A stretch of 64,000 nucleotides of DNA from Ficedula albicollis (taxonomy: Eukaryota > Chordata > Aves > Passeriformes > Muscicapidae): assembly GCF_000247815.1 (NCBI RefSeq), contig NC_021677.1, positions 12,348,040-12,412,039 on the forward strand, in the 5' to 3' direction. Positions 1 through 8,894 of the stretch are shown piece by piece. A program made the position numbers and the translations under genes. Under the pieces are notes generated by a model. The model did not search any database. It was not told where the DNA came from and was given only the letters and a program-made list of their open reading frames with translations. Every line of letters starts with the position of its first letter. Position 1 is the stretch's first letter.

Positions 1-794
1 TAAGGACTGCAGTCCTGGGCAGCAGAAAAGCAATGTGGGACTGTTATGTTTGATATTTAGCAAAAGCCATTTGAGCAGACCCTCTGCAGGTCAAGATCTT
101 TCTGTTTTCCCGGGGTTATGGCTAACTGGTGAAGGATGATACTGCAGAGACAACCTAGTGTTGGTGTCCAGAGAATGGCTTCCACCTAGTTAACCTGCCT
201 CTATCTGTCTCTTACTTCTGAAAGTGGAGGGCGATTTGAGCTTGAATGAGTAGGTTGTGTTAAAATATGGCAGCAAAAGGTATGTCTTCCCACTGGGAGT
301 GTTAGGGGATCACTCAGTCGCTCTTGGATTCTCTGTCGTGCAAGTGCATGCTGTTGTAAGGCATGGAAAGCCCCTGCCAGGAGGGATGTGTTCCTCCTGA
401 TGCACGAAGCCACTCTCCCTCAGGCATGCAGGAGCATTTGCATTATCCTAACAGGATTTGCATTGCAATGCATGGGGATGGATGAGGCACTGAACAGCAT
501 GCGGGATATGGGGGAAGTTCAGCTTCCTGACCTCTGACTATATGAGCATCCAAAAGGCTAATGGACTTGCTTGTCAACAAAATTGGATTCATTAACAAAT
601 GGTGTTTTCCTTCTGACTGCTTCTGTATGGACTTGCCTTGCATGGAATGTGATGCAGAGGGTTTGGATTTATTTTGAATGGACTTTTGAGTTTTCTAACT
701 GGTAGATCTTTTATGTAGGGAAGAAATGCATGAATGTGCATGTTTGAGGTTACTCTTCCTCTGGGCATGTTTTTATTTTCTTTCCCCCCTGCAG
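1..794 (+). other. CALCA: CALCA intron upstream of the calcitonin exon (partial)
   Basis: Non-coding sequence leading to the calcitonin-specific exon. I looked for the common exon that encodes the pro-region shared by procalcitonin and proCGRP and did not see it, so exons 1-3 should lie upstream of the window. The interval ends in a pyrimidine tract and CAG at 792-794, the acceptor of the next exon. It contains five TGCATG hexamers (345, 469, 639, 727 and 737), described separately. The antisense ORFs here (for example 592-951 and 773-1039) overlap the real exon and are not credible genes. Confidence 0.8.
727..742 (+). promoter_or_regulatory. Paired TGCATG (RBFOX) splicing elements before the calcitonin exon
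   Basis: Two TGCATG hexamers at 727-732 and 737-742, starting 68 and 58 bases before the first exon base at 795, in the branch-point/pyrimidine-tract zone. UGCAUG is the binding site of RBFOX1/2 splicing factors, and established work on mammalian CALCA shows Fox proteins repress calcitonin exon 4 through such elements near and inside the exon, favouring CGRP in neurons. The same role in this bird is inference. Confidence 0.75.
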
Positions 795-993
795 CCTGGA
801 TAGACCCATTTCCAAACGCTGTGCCAGTCTGAGTACTTGTGTGCTGGGCAAACTGTCTCAAGAATTGCACAAATTGCAAACTTACCCTCGCACTGACGTC
901 GGGGCTGGAACTCCTGGCAAGAAACGGAATGTGCTGAGTGACCTGGAACATGAACGCTATGCAAACTATGGGGAACCCCTAGGAAACAACTAG
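795..993 (+). CDS. CALCA: Calcitonin-specific terminal coding exon of CALCA (partial gene)
   Basis: Encodes the calcitonin end of preprocalcitonin, a secreted precursor cleaved in the ultimobranchial gland of birds to a peptide that lowers blood calcium through CALCR. After acceptor CAG at 792-794 the first base completes a codon from the upstream exon. The reading then gives LDRPISKR, with Lys-Arg as the prohormone cleavage site. Mature calcitonin is 820-915: 32 residues, Cys1 and Cys7 (CASLSTC) for the disulfide, [17 protein letters not shown] in the helix, and C-terminal Pro32. The following GKKR (916-927) supplies the amidation glycine and basic cleavage site. A 21-residue carboxyl peptide follows to the TAG at 991-993. 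It matches chicken calcitonin as I remember it. No ATG belongs here because the start codon is in an upstream exon. The mRNA end using this exon excludes the CGRP exon downstream. Confidence 0.97.
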
Positions 994-1340
994 ACATGCT
1001 TATTTCTCCCCCTCCTCCCCCTTTTTTAACCTGATGCATGTGGATCTAACTTTGATTGCTAACTTTGCTGTGTTCTTTTGATTCTGTTTTCGACAGAGAA
1101 TGTTTGAGATGGACCTAATGTTAGGAAGACCACGAACATAACATGCATACCAAACTAGGGGAAAAAAAATAAATAAAAATGATCAGCACTGCCTTGATAT
1201 TCCAAATTATTTTCTTAGACACTGATTAAAAAAAAATTCTAAAAGAGGTTCTTCATTTCTGGCTGCTAAATGTACAAGTAGATTCTTTCTTTTGTGCTTG
1301 CCCACGCACTTGTTCAATAAACCTATTTTTCTATAAGGAT
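994..1340 (+). other. CALCA: 3' UTR of the calcitonin mRNA
   Basis: Continuous with the calcitonin exon after its stop. It carries one TGCATG at 1035-1040 inside the exon, mirroring the exonic Fox element known in mammalian CALCA. Overlapping AATAAA motifs at 1168 and 1172 are possible early signals. The end is set approximately 20 bases after the stronger signal at 1316; the exact cleavage site is inferred. Confidence 0.8.
1316..1321 (+). terminator. CALCA: Poly(A) signal of the calcitonin transcript
   Basis: Canonical AATAAA about 320 bases after the calcitonin stop, followed after about 25-50 bases by T/GT-rich sequence typical of a downstream element. Use of this site versus splicing on to the CGRP exon decides which hormone is made; this regulated choice is established for the family. 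Confidence 0.8.
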
Positions 1341-2664
1341 TAGATCTGCTTGGTTTAACAGTTTGTTTTAGAGTGTAAGATTTCTAGACAAAGCTAGAAA
1401 AATTTTGCAACTTGTCTTAATGTTCAAGAGAGGCAATGCTAGTACCTTCTAGAAAAGTTGAAAGAGAATTTAGAAGTCAAAGTTCTACATATAAATTGAT
1501 ATGTACTCCTATAAAAGGCATGCATGCAATCCTGTTGGTAGGGACTCTGAGAAGCAAAGAATTCAGGAAGGCTCATACATATTCATTCTAACAAACTAGA
1601 AATGTAATCCTGTTAAAACTGGGTACTGAACATGTCCAGGTAAGAATTTTGTGGTCTTTTTCTTTTCTTATTTTACAATGGGTTTTTGCACTATATTTAA
1701 AACTTGTGTACCTTTAAAATATTTGTGTTGGTTTACAATTCACCTACATTAGGTTATCTTGCATTAAGAGCCCAACCCAGACTTCTTTACAGTTCTGTTG
1801 CAGCACTGCATCTATCTTGTAATTAGAAGCCTCTTTCAAATACTTGGCATTGATTGTAAAAGCAACTCTTCACTGTTTGCATTAATAAACTGCCTTGTGA
1901 TGCTTAGCTGAGAAAAATCCCTCCTACTGGAAGAAAAACTCATTGCTTTAGTAGAAAATTCTTCAAGCAGGGATTGTGTGAATATATATTCATTGAAGTT
2001 CCCCATCTAGCACAGCTGTTAGCTGTGGGCTGAATTGTGAGCAGAGAACTAACACTGTCCAAGTCTGAGCTGCCCCATGGTGAAGTTCTGTAGTAGACAA
2101 AGGTCTAACTGGAGGAAAGAGAGGTTCTCCCATTCCCACTAAGTACCTGGAGCAGTCTTTGTGTGGCTCAGCTCTGAAGGCAGCTCAGAGTCACTGACAA
2201 AGCTCCTGTAGTCACCACTGGTGCTGCAATTCCATGTGTTTGCTGGCTGTCAGGGAGCACAGGTGTTGGAGTGAGAAGTGAATAACCTGTGTCTGCTGCT
2301 GCCTTTCAGGAACACCTCAAGCACAATACAAATGTGAGCTTTTTGGAGGAAGTGGGGATTGTTTAAATTCTCCAGATCTGAAGTTCCTCAGCTCCTTTCC
2401 ATGGCCATAATGCCTGGATGGAGGCAGATAGTAGCCCATGTGTGGCTGAAAATCTGGCCTGGGTTTAGTCTTCAGTCCAGCTGCTTTTATAAAGTGAGCT
2501 TATGTTGAGAAAAGCATCAAGAGGCTTCTTCCAGCAGCTGTAAGCCTGCTGCACAGCCAGCCTGCTTTTAACCCTGCAGAGGAGCCTTTGCTAGTCACAG
2601 TGATGTTTCACTGCACGCAGGGCTCGTGCTGCAGGAGCTAACCCTTCCTTTTCCTCCTGAAAAG
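1341..2664 (+). other. CALCA: Intron between the calcitonin and CGRP exons
   Basis: About 1.3 kb of unique-looking sequence without recognisable coding content. A further TGCATG lies at 1521-1526. The 3' end is a pyrimidine-rich stretch (about 2641-2658) leading to two acceptor AGs. In mammals an intronic enhancer downstream of exon 4 promotes calcitonin polyadenylation; I cannot point to its equivalent by eye. Confidence 0.7.
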
Positions 2665-2667
2665 CAG
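2662..2667 (+). promoter_or_regulatory. CALCA: NAGNAG tandem splice acceptor of the CGRP exon
   Basis: AAGCAG at 2662-2667 offers two acceptor AGs three bases apart. Both keep the frame needed to join the shared upstream exon: the first exon base completes a codon in either case. The choice would only add or drop one residue in the proCGRP linker before the TAQKR cleavage region. Confidence 0.55.
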
Positions 2668-2827
2668 TGTTACAGCACAGAAGAGGGCCTGCAACACAGC
2701 CACCTGTGTGACCCACCGCCTGGCAGACTTCCTGAGCAGGTCAGGGGCCGTGGGCAAGAACAACTTCGTCCCAACCAACGTGGGCTCCAAGGCCTTCGGC
2801 AGGCGGAGAAGAAGCGTCCAGAAATAG
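2665..2827 (+). CDS. CALCA: CGRP-specific coding exon of CALCA (coding part)
   Basis: Encodes calcitonin gene-related peptide, a secreted neuropeptide vasodilator that acts through CALCRL with RAMP1. After the acceptor the frame reads SVTAQKR, where Lys-Arg is the cleavage site. The 37-residue mature peptide is 2687-2797. It begins ACNTATC with the Cys2-Cys7 disulfide, continues with [20 protein letters not shown] and ends [10 protein letters not shown] with Phe37. GRRRR (2798-2812) gives the amidation glycine and a four-arginine cleavage site, and SVQK precedes the TAG at 2825-2827. The phase matches that of the calcitonin exon, as mutually exclusive use requires. The exon continues as UTR to a GTAAAT donor at 2860. 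Residue 21 is Ala where I recall Gly in chicken and human CGRP. An ORF with an ATG at 2626-2907 is in another frame and is spurious. Confidence 0.97.
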
Positions 2828-2859
2828 GAAATGGGAAGCTGAGTGGTGATGTGGACACG
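2828..2859 (+). other. CALCA: 3' UTR part of the CGRP exon and its splice donor
   Basis: Thirty-two bases after the CGRP stop, ending at a GTAAAT donor at 2860-2865. In this gene family the CGRP exon is spliced to a wholly non-coding last exon, and the donor seen here fits that structure. Confidence 0.75.
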
Positions 2860-3136
2860 GTAAATAGCTGGCACCAAACAGAACCTGGGCCATCACCAAC
2901 GTTTTAGTTTTGTGGGGGGAATCACAGACCTGCAGTGGTAACCTCTGAGAAGACAGGGTGAGTGAGAGTAAAAGGAAAAAAGATGTTACAAAGAGAACAC
3001 AGACATGTGGACTATGAAGAAGAGCTTTTGGAGAGGGCATTAACTAAACACAACAATTTGGTTGGAATTATTTGCTTCTTTTACTACCAACATTTCATTA
3101 TCAACATATCAGTAACTCTGGTTTTCTTTCTTACAG

Positions 3137-3375
3137 GTTGCAATGAAATTGAGATCTCTACTTTAATTTCTAATGGAAGCAACTCTTCTTCATAAACCAA
3201 GACCACCAAAAAGATTAATTTTTCATCCTAATATTGAAAATGTTTTATTTAATACAAATGAGAACACTTCTGTTATGTATAGTAAAAGAGAATCTAGTTA
3301 TTAAAGTTAAATTATTGTATATTCTTTTTATATGCAACTCTATTTCAAATAAAATGTGACGGCATCTATTATTTA
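3137..3375 (+). other. CALCA: Last, non-coding exon of the CGRP mRNA
   Basis: A strong acceptor (pyrimidine run then TTACAG, 3131-3136) lies 277 bases after the CGRP exon donor. The downstream sequence is AT-rich and ends at AATAAA 3348-3353, so a non-coding exon of roughly 240 bases is predicted. This matches exon 6 of the family. The end coordinate is inferred from the poly(A) signal. The ORF at 2962-3195 crosses the acceptor and is not a gene. Confidence 0.75.
3348..3353 (+). terminator. CALCA: Poly(A) signal of the CGRP transcript
   Basis: Canonical AATAAA in the last exon, about 210 bases from its acceptor. It would end the whole CALCA transcription unit when the calcitonin site at 1316 is bypassed. 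Confidence 0.75.
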
Positions 3376-6300
3376 TTTATCTTCCAGCTTATGTGATCCA
3401 TGCTACTTCTCCTGGCCCTACTGCCAAATCTCGGGGATTATACTAAACTGCTGCCTGGCAAGGCATATGTGTATTATACAGTGTGCTGTGCCTTGATGTA
3501 AAACACTTAACTATCCTGATTGTACAGTATGTTTAAAAAAGAGAAAAAGATATCACTTCAATATTGTATTATTTGTGATTTTACGCAAAATTAAAAAAAG
3601 TATTTTAGATACACTTGGATTGAGAAACTGATTTTTCATTTGGACATGCTTATGGAGACATGTGGCACTAAGCCAACATCATTGCAGATCAGCTAGTCCA
3701 TTGATCTGCTCCAGCCTTATTAACAATGACTACTGAGGTTTGAGTCAAAAGTTCAGAACAGAAAGAATAGCTGCTTTTTATATGTATTAAAAAAAACCCC
3801 AAATGAACCAAAAGACACTGCTTGGTGAGACTTCTGCTAGAAAAATAAAATGAAGCCACAGGTACATTTAGTAAAAACATGGAGGCAAATTTCGTGTGTA
3901 GTTTAAAACTAAATCTTTTTATACAGACTGTAGTGCAGTCTGATATCCACTGTAGATTTTTGTGTAAGGTGAAAAAAGTGAATTAGAAGAGAAAGAGATG
4001 TACATTTCTTTGAAGCAATCCTGAGACAGAATCTATTTAGGGATCAGGGATAAATAATTAGAGTGAATGGAGAAGAGGGTAGCTGGATCCTTTCCATGGA
4101 CTTCTAAGTGGTGCTGCCAACTTCCTTCTCAAAGCTGCTGCTGTTTCAGTTTAGTAGCTGAGTCAGATATTTGTTTAGATTTGTTTCGTGCTTTACAGCC
4201 GGACCCTAAAATCTGCTTCATCAGTTCAGATGATTCCCAGAATGGCTGAGGGAAGAGGCCAAGTGCTCCCCCATCCTCCAGCAGGGGATTGCATCCGGAG
4301 GGCTCTGGGCTGTCTCTGGGGAGGGAGACTCCTGCCTGCTGTGCAAAGTGGAGGCTCTCACGCTGTCTCTGTGTGTCTCTGCTGCAGGTGTGGTGCCAAA
4401 GAGGAGCTTGGCCAGCCCAGTGATGGCACTCCCAGTCCGTGCTCACTCCTGGGGAGCACCAGCCCTGGTAAGTCAGTACAGAGCAGGCCTTGAAATGGTG
4501 AACCACTGCACTGCTTTGTGCAAGGATCTGCCTGCGTTTGGCCAAGATTTGGAGCCTGTAAACATTTGTTGCCATGTTTCGGGTGTTTTTCCCCACTTTT
4601 TTTGCACAAAGTGAGAGTCGTATGCTGGGATTGCCCAGCTACCCAGCAGCACCTTTCCCTGTCACTGCAGATCCTCTGGGCACAGGGGGCAGCTTGTTTG
4701 TTTTGTTTCCTAATACAGCACTCAGCAGTTTAATCCTCCCCAAGACAGAATCCTAAGTACAGTTATTGGGGTGAATACATGCAATTTAGTGATCTGTATT
4801 CAATAAGAAGCCAGGCAATGTCCATCTGGCTTTAAAGTCTAAATGGTCAGGCAGTTTGTTTTTCCCATTTACAGCCATTCTCTGCTGAGAGCCACCTGAG
4901 GCTCTGTGTGACTGAATGTCAGCTGCACTGTCCTTCTGATCTAAAATCTACCAGTCCTTCTTTTCAGTTTAACCAAGTTAAATCCATCTTTCTGTCAGAC
5001 AAAGGGAATTCTTCAGACCGACATTCTACCCCACAGCACAAACCCAACATGTAAAACATTCCAGTAGCTTTGGTGCTGGTTTTACATTGTCCTGGGTATA
5101 GGGAATTTGGGTGAAACTTTTGATTTTTTGTGTTGATTGTTGTTTTCTTTTTTCCTTAGGAAGAACTAGCTACTTTCCCACCTCAAGATCTATTCCTGTT
5201 GTATCTTCTGTCTCATTTCTCCTCAGAATCTCTGTCTGCTCATCAATGCAATACACTTAGCTGTGCCTATCCCTGTAAAGGACAGAGGGTTGAGCACTAT
5301 GGAAGCAAGGGGGAATACAAATAAAACTTTTCCATGATGTGAAGAGATAGAAGCCCTTCACCACAAAACTGAGATGCTCAGAGCTTCAGAAGGAACAGAT
5401 TGTTATCGAAACTAGAGTGTAATATTTTAAATAAAAAATTTGTAGTTTTAAGGCATTAAACATGGTAGAAGGAGTTGCAAAGCTGCTAGAAGGTTGTCAA
5501 TTGGTGAACAAGTGGAAGAAATTGCTTCCATTTTTAAAAGGTACTGTTCTGGGTAACATTACCCAAAGTTGTCAGCTCTCAAGTAAACCCAAAACTTCTA
5601 CTCAAGGAGAAAACCTCTTTTGGAATTAGCATTTAAAAAGGAAAAGTGTGGTTTCTAATGTACTTTACTTTCCATTTTAATACATTGCCATCGTAAGGAT
5701 ACTTGAAGCTGGTGGAAAGTATAACATTGGTGCAGTACATGTGAGGGCCACCAAATCCAAGTTACTTAGCATTCAGTATTCATGCATGAATGTCTATGTT
5801 CTTATTTATGAGGCAACATCAGCCTGCCTATACTTTAGTTCTAATGTGTGTGTGTGTTTTCTTTAACTACTAAGGTTTTGGTTTTTTTTTTTTTTTTTTA
5901 ATCTGAGTGCAAATGAAGTCTTGGGAGAGTACTTTGCAAGCAAAAGCAAAAATGGAAGAAATTCTGAGAAAGAAAGGGGGCAGGTGGTCATCTGCTCCTA
6001 GACCTGACTCAGTTTTTGGTTCAGGATTGTTCACCAGGACATTGCTGCACACACTGATAGAGCATCATTTTGAAATAACCCAAGTGGACTTCCACTGTGG
6101 CAATTTTTTTTTTCTCCTTCTGTTAGTGAAATTTAATTCATCTTCCTGAAAGCTTCCATTATCTGCAGTGTGAGAAAGGAGCAGAGCTAATGTTATTGCT
6201 TCTGACACTGAACACTGCCAAAAGCAACTTATATCAGGCAGTAGTAAATTTTGGTATTGGTTATCTAATCCAGCATTGTCATGTCTAATTAGCAGATTGA

Positions 6301-6914
6301 ACATCTCTAAGAGGTGAAGAGTTTAAAACATGCTGGAGAGTTCGGATCTGCGCATTTTTCCAGGCTGAACTGTCTCAGAACAGGTGAATCCTTATTAGAG
6401 AGGAACTGGGTTCTTCAGTGCTGGCTTCACCCAGGCTGAGCACTGGCAGCTTGGTTCCTAACTGGTCACCATCACTGCCTCTGGAGTCAGCTGGGGGCTG
6501 CCCTGGCAGCTCAAAGGGCTCTGCGTGGTGCACACCTTTGCTGTCTCTTCACTGCTCCAAAAGGCACCACATCCTTTCCCTGTTCTCCACTTTGGATAGT
6601 CCTTATGCCTTCCAAAATTCTTCTTTTCTGAAGAAAATGTCCAAGGAGTATACTACCCCCATTTTTTTTTCCAGAAAGAAAGTAATTCTCATTTCCAACT
6701 TACACCCAACATTGTCACTTTCTCTGTGAACTTTCCAATCTGTGAGATTTCTGATTCTGTGGAGCAATCAGAATCATTGCAACATTTATCTTTTCTTTCT
6801 ATTCTTGGCTTCACCACAGCTCTTATTTTCACCAATTACTCTTTTGGCTGCTGCTGAGCTGTGATCCCAGCTAAATTATTAGTGTCACCTCCACGAAAGC
6901 AAATAATTGCCTTC
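3376..6914. other. Intergenic sequence downstream of CALCA
   Basis: No gene or diagnosable transposon recognised. Visible low-complexity items are an 18-base T run at 5882-5899 and a short TG run near 5847. ORFs of 60-155 codons on both strands around 4067-4756 lack domain-like composition and overlap each other, so I treat them as chance. Confidence 0.6.
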
Positions 6915-6961
6915 CAGTCTGAACGTGGAGCTCGAGGGCTTTGAGCACTGAACGATTTGTG
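6915..6961. repeat. 47-base left flank of the gap, identical to the right flank
   Basis: The 47 bases up to the first N are repeated exactly at 7040-7086, immediately after the Ns. This is the signature of two contigs that overlap but were scaffolded side by side instead of being merged. A genuine 47-base direct repeat is the alternative. Confidence 0.9.
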
Positions 6962-7039
6962 NNNNNNNNNNNNNNNNNNNNNNNNNNNNNNNNNNNNNNN
7001 NNNNNNNNNNNNNNNNNNNNNNNNNNNNNNNNNNNNNNN
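6962..7039. other. Assembly gap (78 N)
   Basis: Seventy-eight consecutive Ns. It lies about 75 bases before a long GGAA microsatellite, a typical place for assembly to fail. The two predicted ORFs that run through it contain unknown residues and are meaningless. Confidence 0.99.
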
Positions 7040-7086
7040 CAGTCTGAACGTGGAGCTCGAGGGCTTTGAGCACTGAACGATTTGTG
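7040..7086. repeat. 47-base right flank of the gap, copy of 6915-6961
   Basis: Exact repeat of the sequence left of the gap; see that entry. Sequence continues from here into the microsatellite. Confidence 0.9.
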
Positions 7087-7114
7087 TGATTATGAACTGA
7101 GGATGAGGGAGGGA

Positions 7115-8251
7115 AAGGAAGGAAGGAAGGAAGGAAGGAAGGAAGGAAGGAAGGAAGGAAGGAAGGAAGGAAGGAAGGAAGGAAGGAAGGAAGGAAGGAA
7201 GGAAGGAAGGAAGGAAGGAAGGAAGGAAGGAAGGAAGGAAGGAAGGAAGGAAGGAAGGAAGGAAGGAAGGAAGGAAGGAAGGAAGGAAGGAAGGAAGGAA
7301 GGAAGGAAGGAAGGAAGGAAGGAAGGAAGGAAGGAAGGAAGGAAGGAAGGAAGGAAGGAAGGAAGGAAGGAAGGAAGGAAGGAAGGAAGGAAGGAAGGAA
7401 GGAAGGAAGGAAGGAAGGAAGGAAGGAAGGAAGGAAGGAAGGAAGGAAGGAAGGAAGGAAGGAAGGAAGGAAGGAAGGAAGGAAGGAAGGAAGGAAGGAA
7501 GGAAGGAAGGAAGGAAGGAAGGAAGGAAGGAAGGAAGGAAGGAAGGAAGGAAGGAAGGAAGGAAGGAAGGAAGGAAGGAAGGAAGGAAGGAAGGAAGGAA
7601 GGAAGGAAGGAAGGAAGGAAGGAAGGAAGGAAGGAAGGAAGGAAGGAAGGAAGGAAGGAAGGAAGGAAGGAAGGAAGGAAGGAAGGAAGGAAGGAAGGAA
7701 GGAAGGAAGGAAGGAAGGAAGGAAGGAAGGAAGGAAGGAAGGAAGGAAGGAAGGAAGGAAGGAAGGAAGGAAGGAAGGAAGGAAGGAAGGAAGGAAGGAA
7801 GGAAGGAAGGAAGGAAGGAAGGAAGGAAGGAAGGAAGGAAGGAAGGAAGGAAGGAAGGAAGGAAGGAAGGAAGGAAGGAAGGAAGGAAGGAAGGAAGGAA
7901 GGAAGGAAGGAAGGAAGGAAGGAAGGAAGGAAGGAAGGAAGGAAGGAAGGAAGGAAGGAAGGAAGGAAGGAAGGAAGGAAGGAAGGAAGGAAGGAAGGAA
8001 GGAAGGAAGGAAGGAAGGAAGGAAGGAAGGAAGGAAGGAAGGAAGGAAGGAAGGAAGGAAGGAAGGAAGGAAGGAAGGAAGGAAGGAAGGAAGGAAGGAA
8101 GGAAGGAAGGAAGGAAGGAAGGAAGGAAGGAAGGAAGGAAGGAAGGAAGGAAGGAAGGAAGGAAGGAAGGAAGGAAGGAAGGAAGGAAGGAAGGAAGGAA
8201 GGAAGGAAGGAAGGAAGGAAGGAAGGAAGGAAGGAAGGAAGGAAGGAAGGA
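7115..8251 (+). repeat. (GGAA)n microsatellite, about 284 uninterrupted units
   Basis: About 1,137 bases of perfect tetranucleotide repeat, purine on the + strand, with no interruption that I can see. A short remnant of the same motif recurs at 8283-8297. Its lack of substitutions points to recent expansion, or to a consensus that cannot be trusted for length. Long polypurine mirror repeats can form triplex DNA, and GGAA is the core ETS-factor site; neither activity is shown here. The long ORFs on both strands (poly-LPSF and poly-GRKE) are translations of the repeat. Confidence 0.98.
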
Positions 8252-8297
8252 GAAAAGTTTGAGGAGCTGAAAAAGCTGTGACAGGAAGGAAGGAAGG

Positions 8298-8894
8298 TCC
8301 TCTTTCCTCTGGACACATGGAAAGAGGAGCAGGTTTGTTGGCAGGACTTGTGACCCCATGAGAGATCCATGCTGGAGCAGCCTGCTCCTGAAGGACCGCA
8401 CTCTGTGGAAAGGGAGCAATGCTGGAGCAGTTCACCATGGGAAGGACTCACACTGGAAGAGTTGCTGGAGGTCCCAGTCTGGAGCAGGGGAGCAGCCTGA
8501 GGAGTCCTCTCCAGGCAGAGAAAGGAGCTGCAGAAGCAGAGTGTGATGAACTGAGCACAGCCCTCATTCCCCATCACCCTGCACTGCTGGGGGGGGACAA
8601 GGCAGAGAAAATTGGGACTAAAGTTACATCTGGGAAGAGGAGAGGTGGAACAAAGCTGTTTGTAAAACTTGGTTTTACTCATTATTTAACTGTGGCTGAT
8701 TGTAATAAATCAAACTGATTTCCACAAGTTTAGTCTGCTTTGCCCATAAACTGAGTGCTGAGTGGTCTCCCCCTGTTCTTGTCTCGTCCCATTAACTTTT
8801 CATTATATTTTCCCTCCCATGTCCAGCTGAGGATGGAGAGTGACAGAGTGAATTTGGTGAGCACCTGGAGTCTAGCCAGGATCAACCCACCACA
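8298..8894 (-). mobile_element. Avian endogenous retrovirus LTR fragment, minus strand
   Basis: Read on the minus strand it begins TGTGGTGGGTTGATCCTGGC at 8894, close to the start of a common avian ERV LTR that I recognise from memory (TGTGGTGGGTTGACCCTGGC). The characteristic blocks follow: an AT-rich part with a TTTATTACAATC-type poly(A)-region motif, then repeated short units about a preserved 'GCTGGAGCAG' motif. The distal LTR end is missing; the GGAA array stands where it should continue. No coding part of a retrovirus is attached. The exact subfamily needs a repeat library. Confidence 0.75.

Noticed and set aside
592..1039. Antisense ORFs over the calcitonin exon
   Set aside because: Shadow frames opposite a clearly conserved hormone exon.
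2626..2907. ORF with an ATG over the CGRP exon
   Set aside because: It is in a different frame from the authentic CGRP reading, which needs no local ATG because it is spliced from an upstream exon.
6836..8682. Long ORFs of about 400-530 codons over the GGAA array
   Set aside because: They are translations of a tetranucleotide repeat in every frame, two of them crossing the N gap; no non-repeat domain is present.
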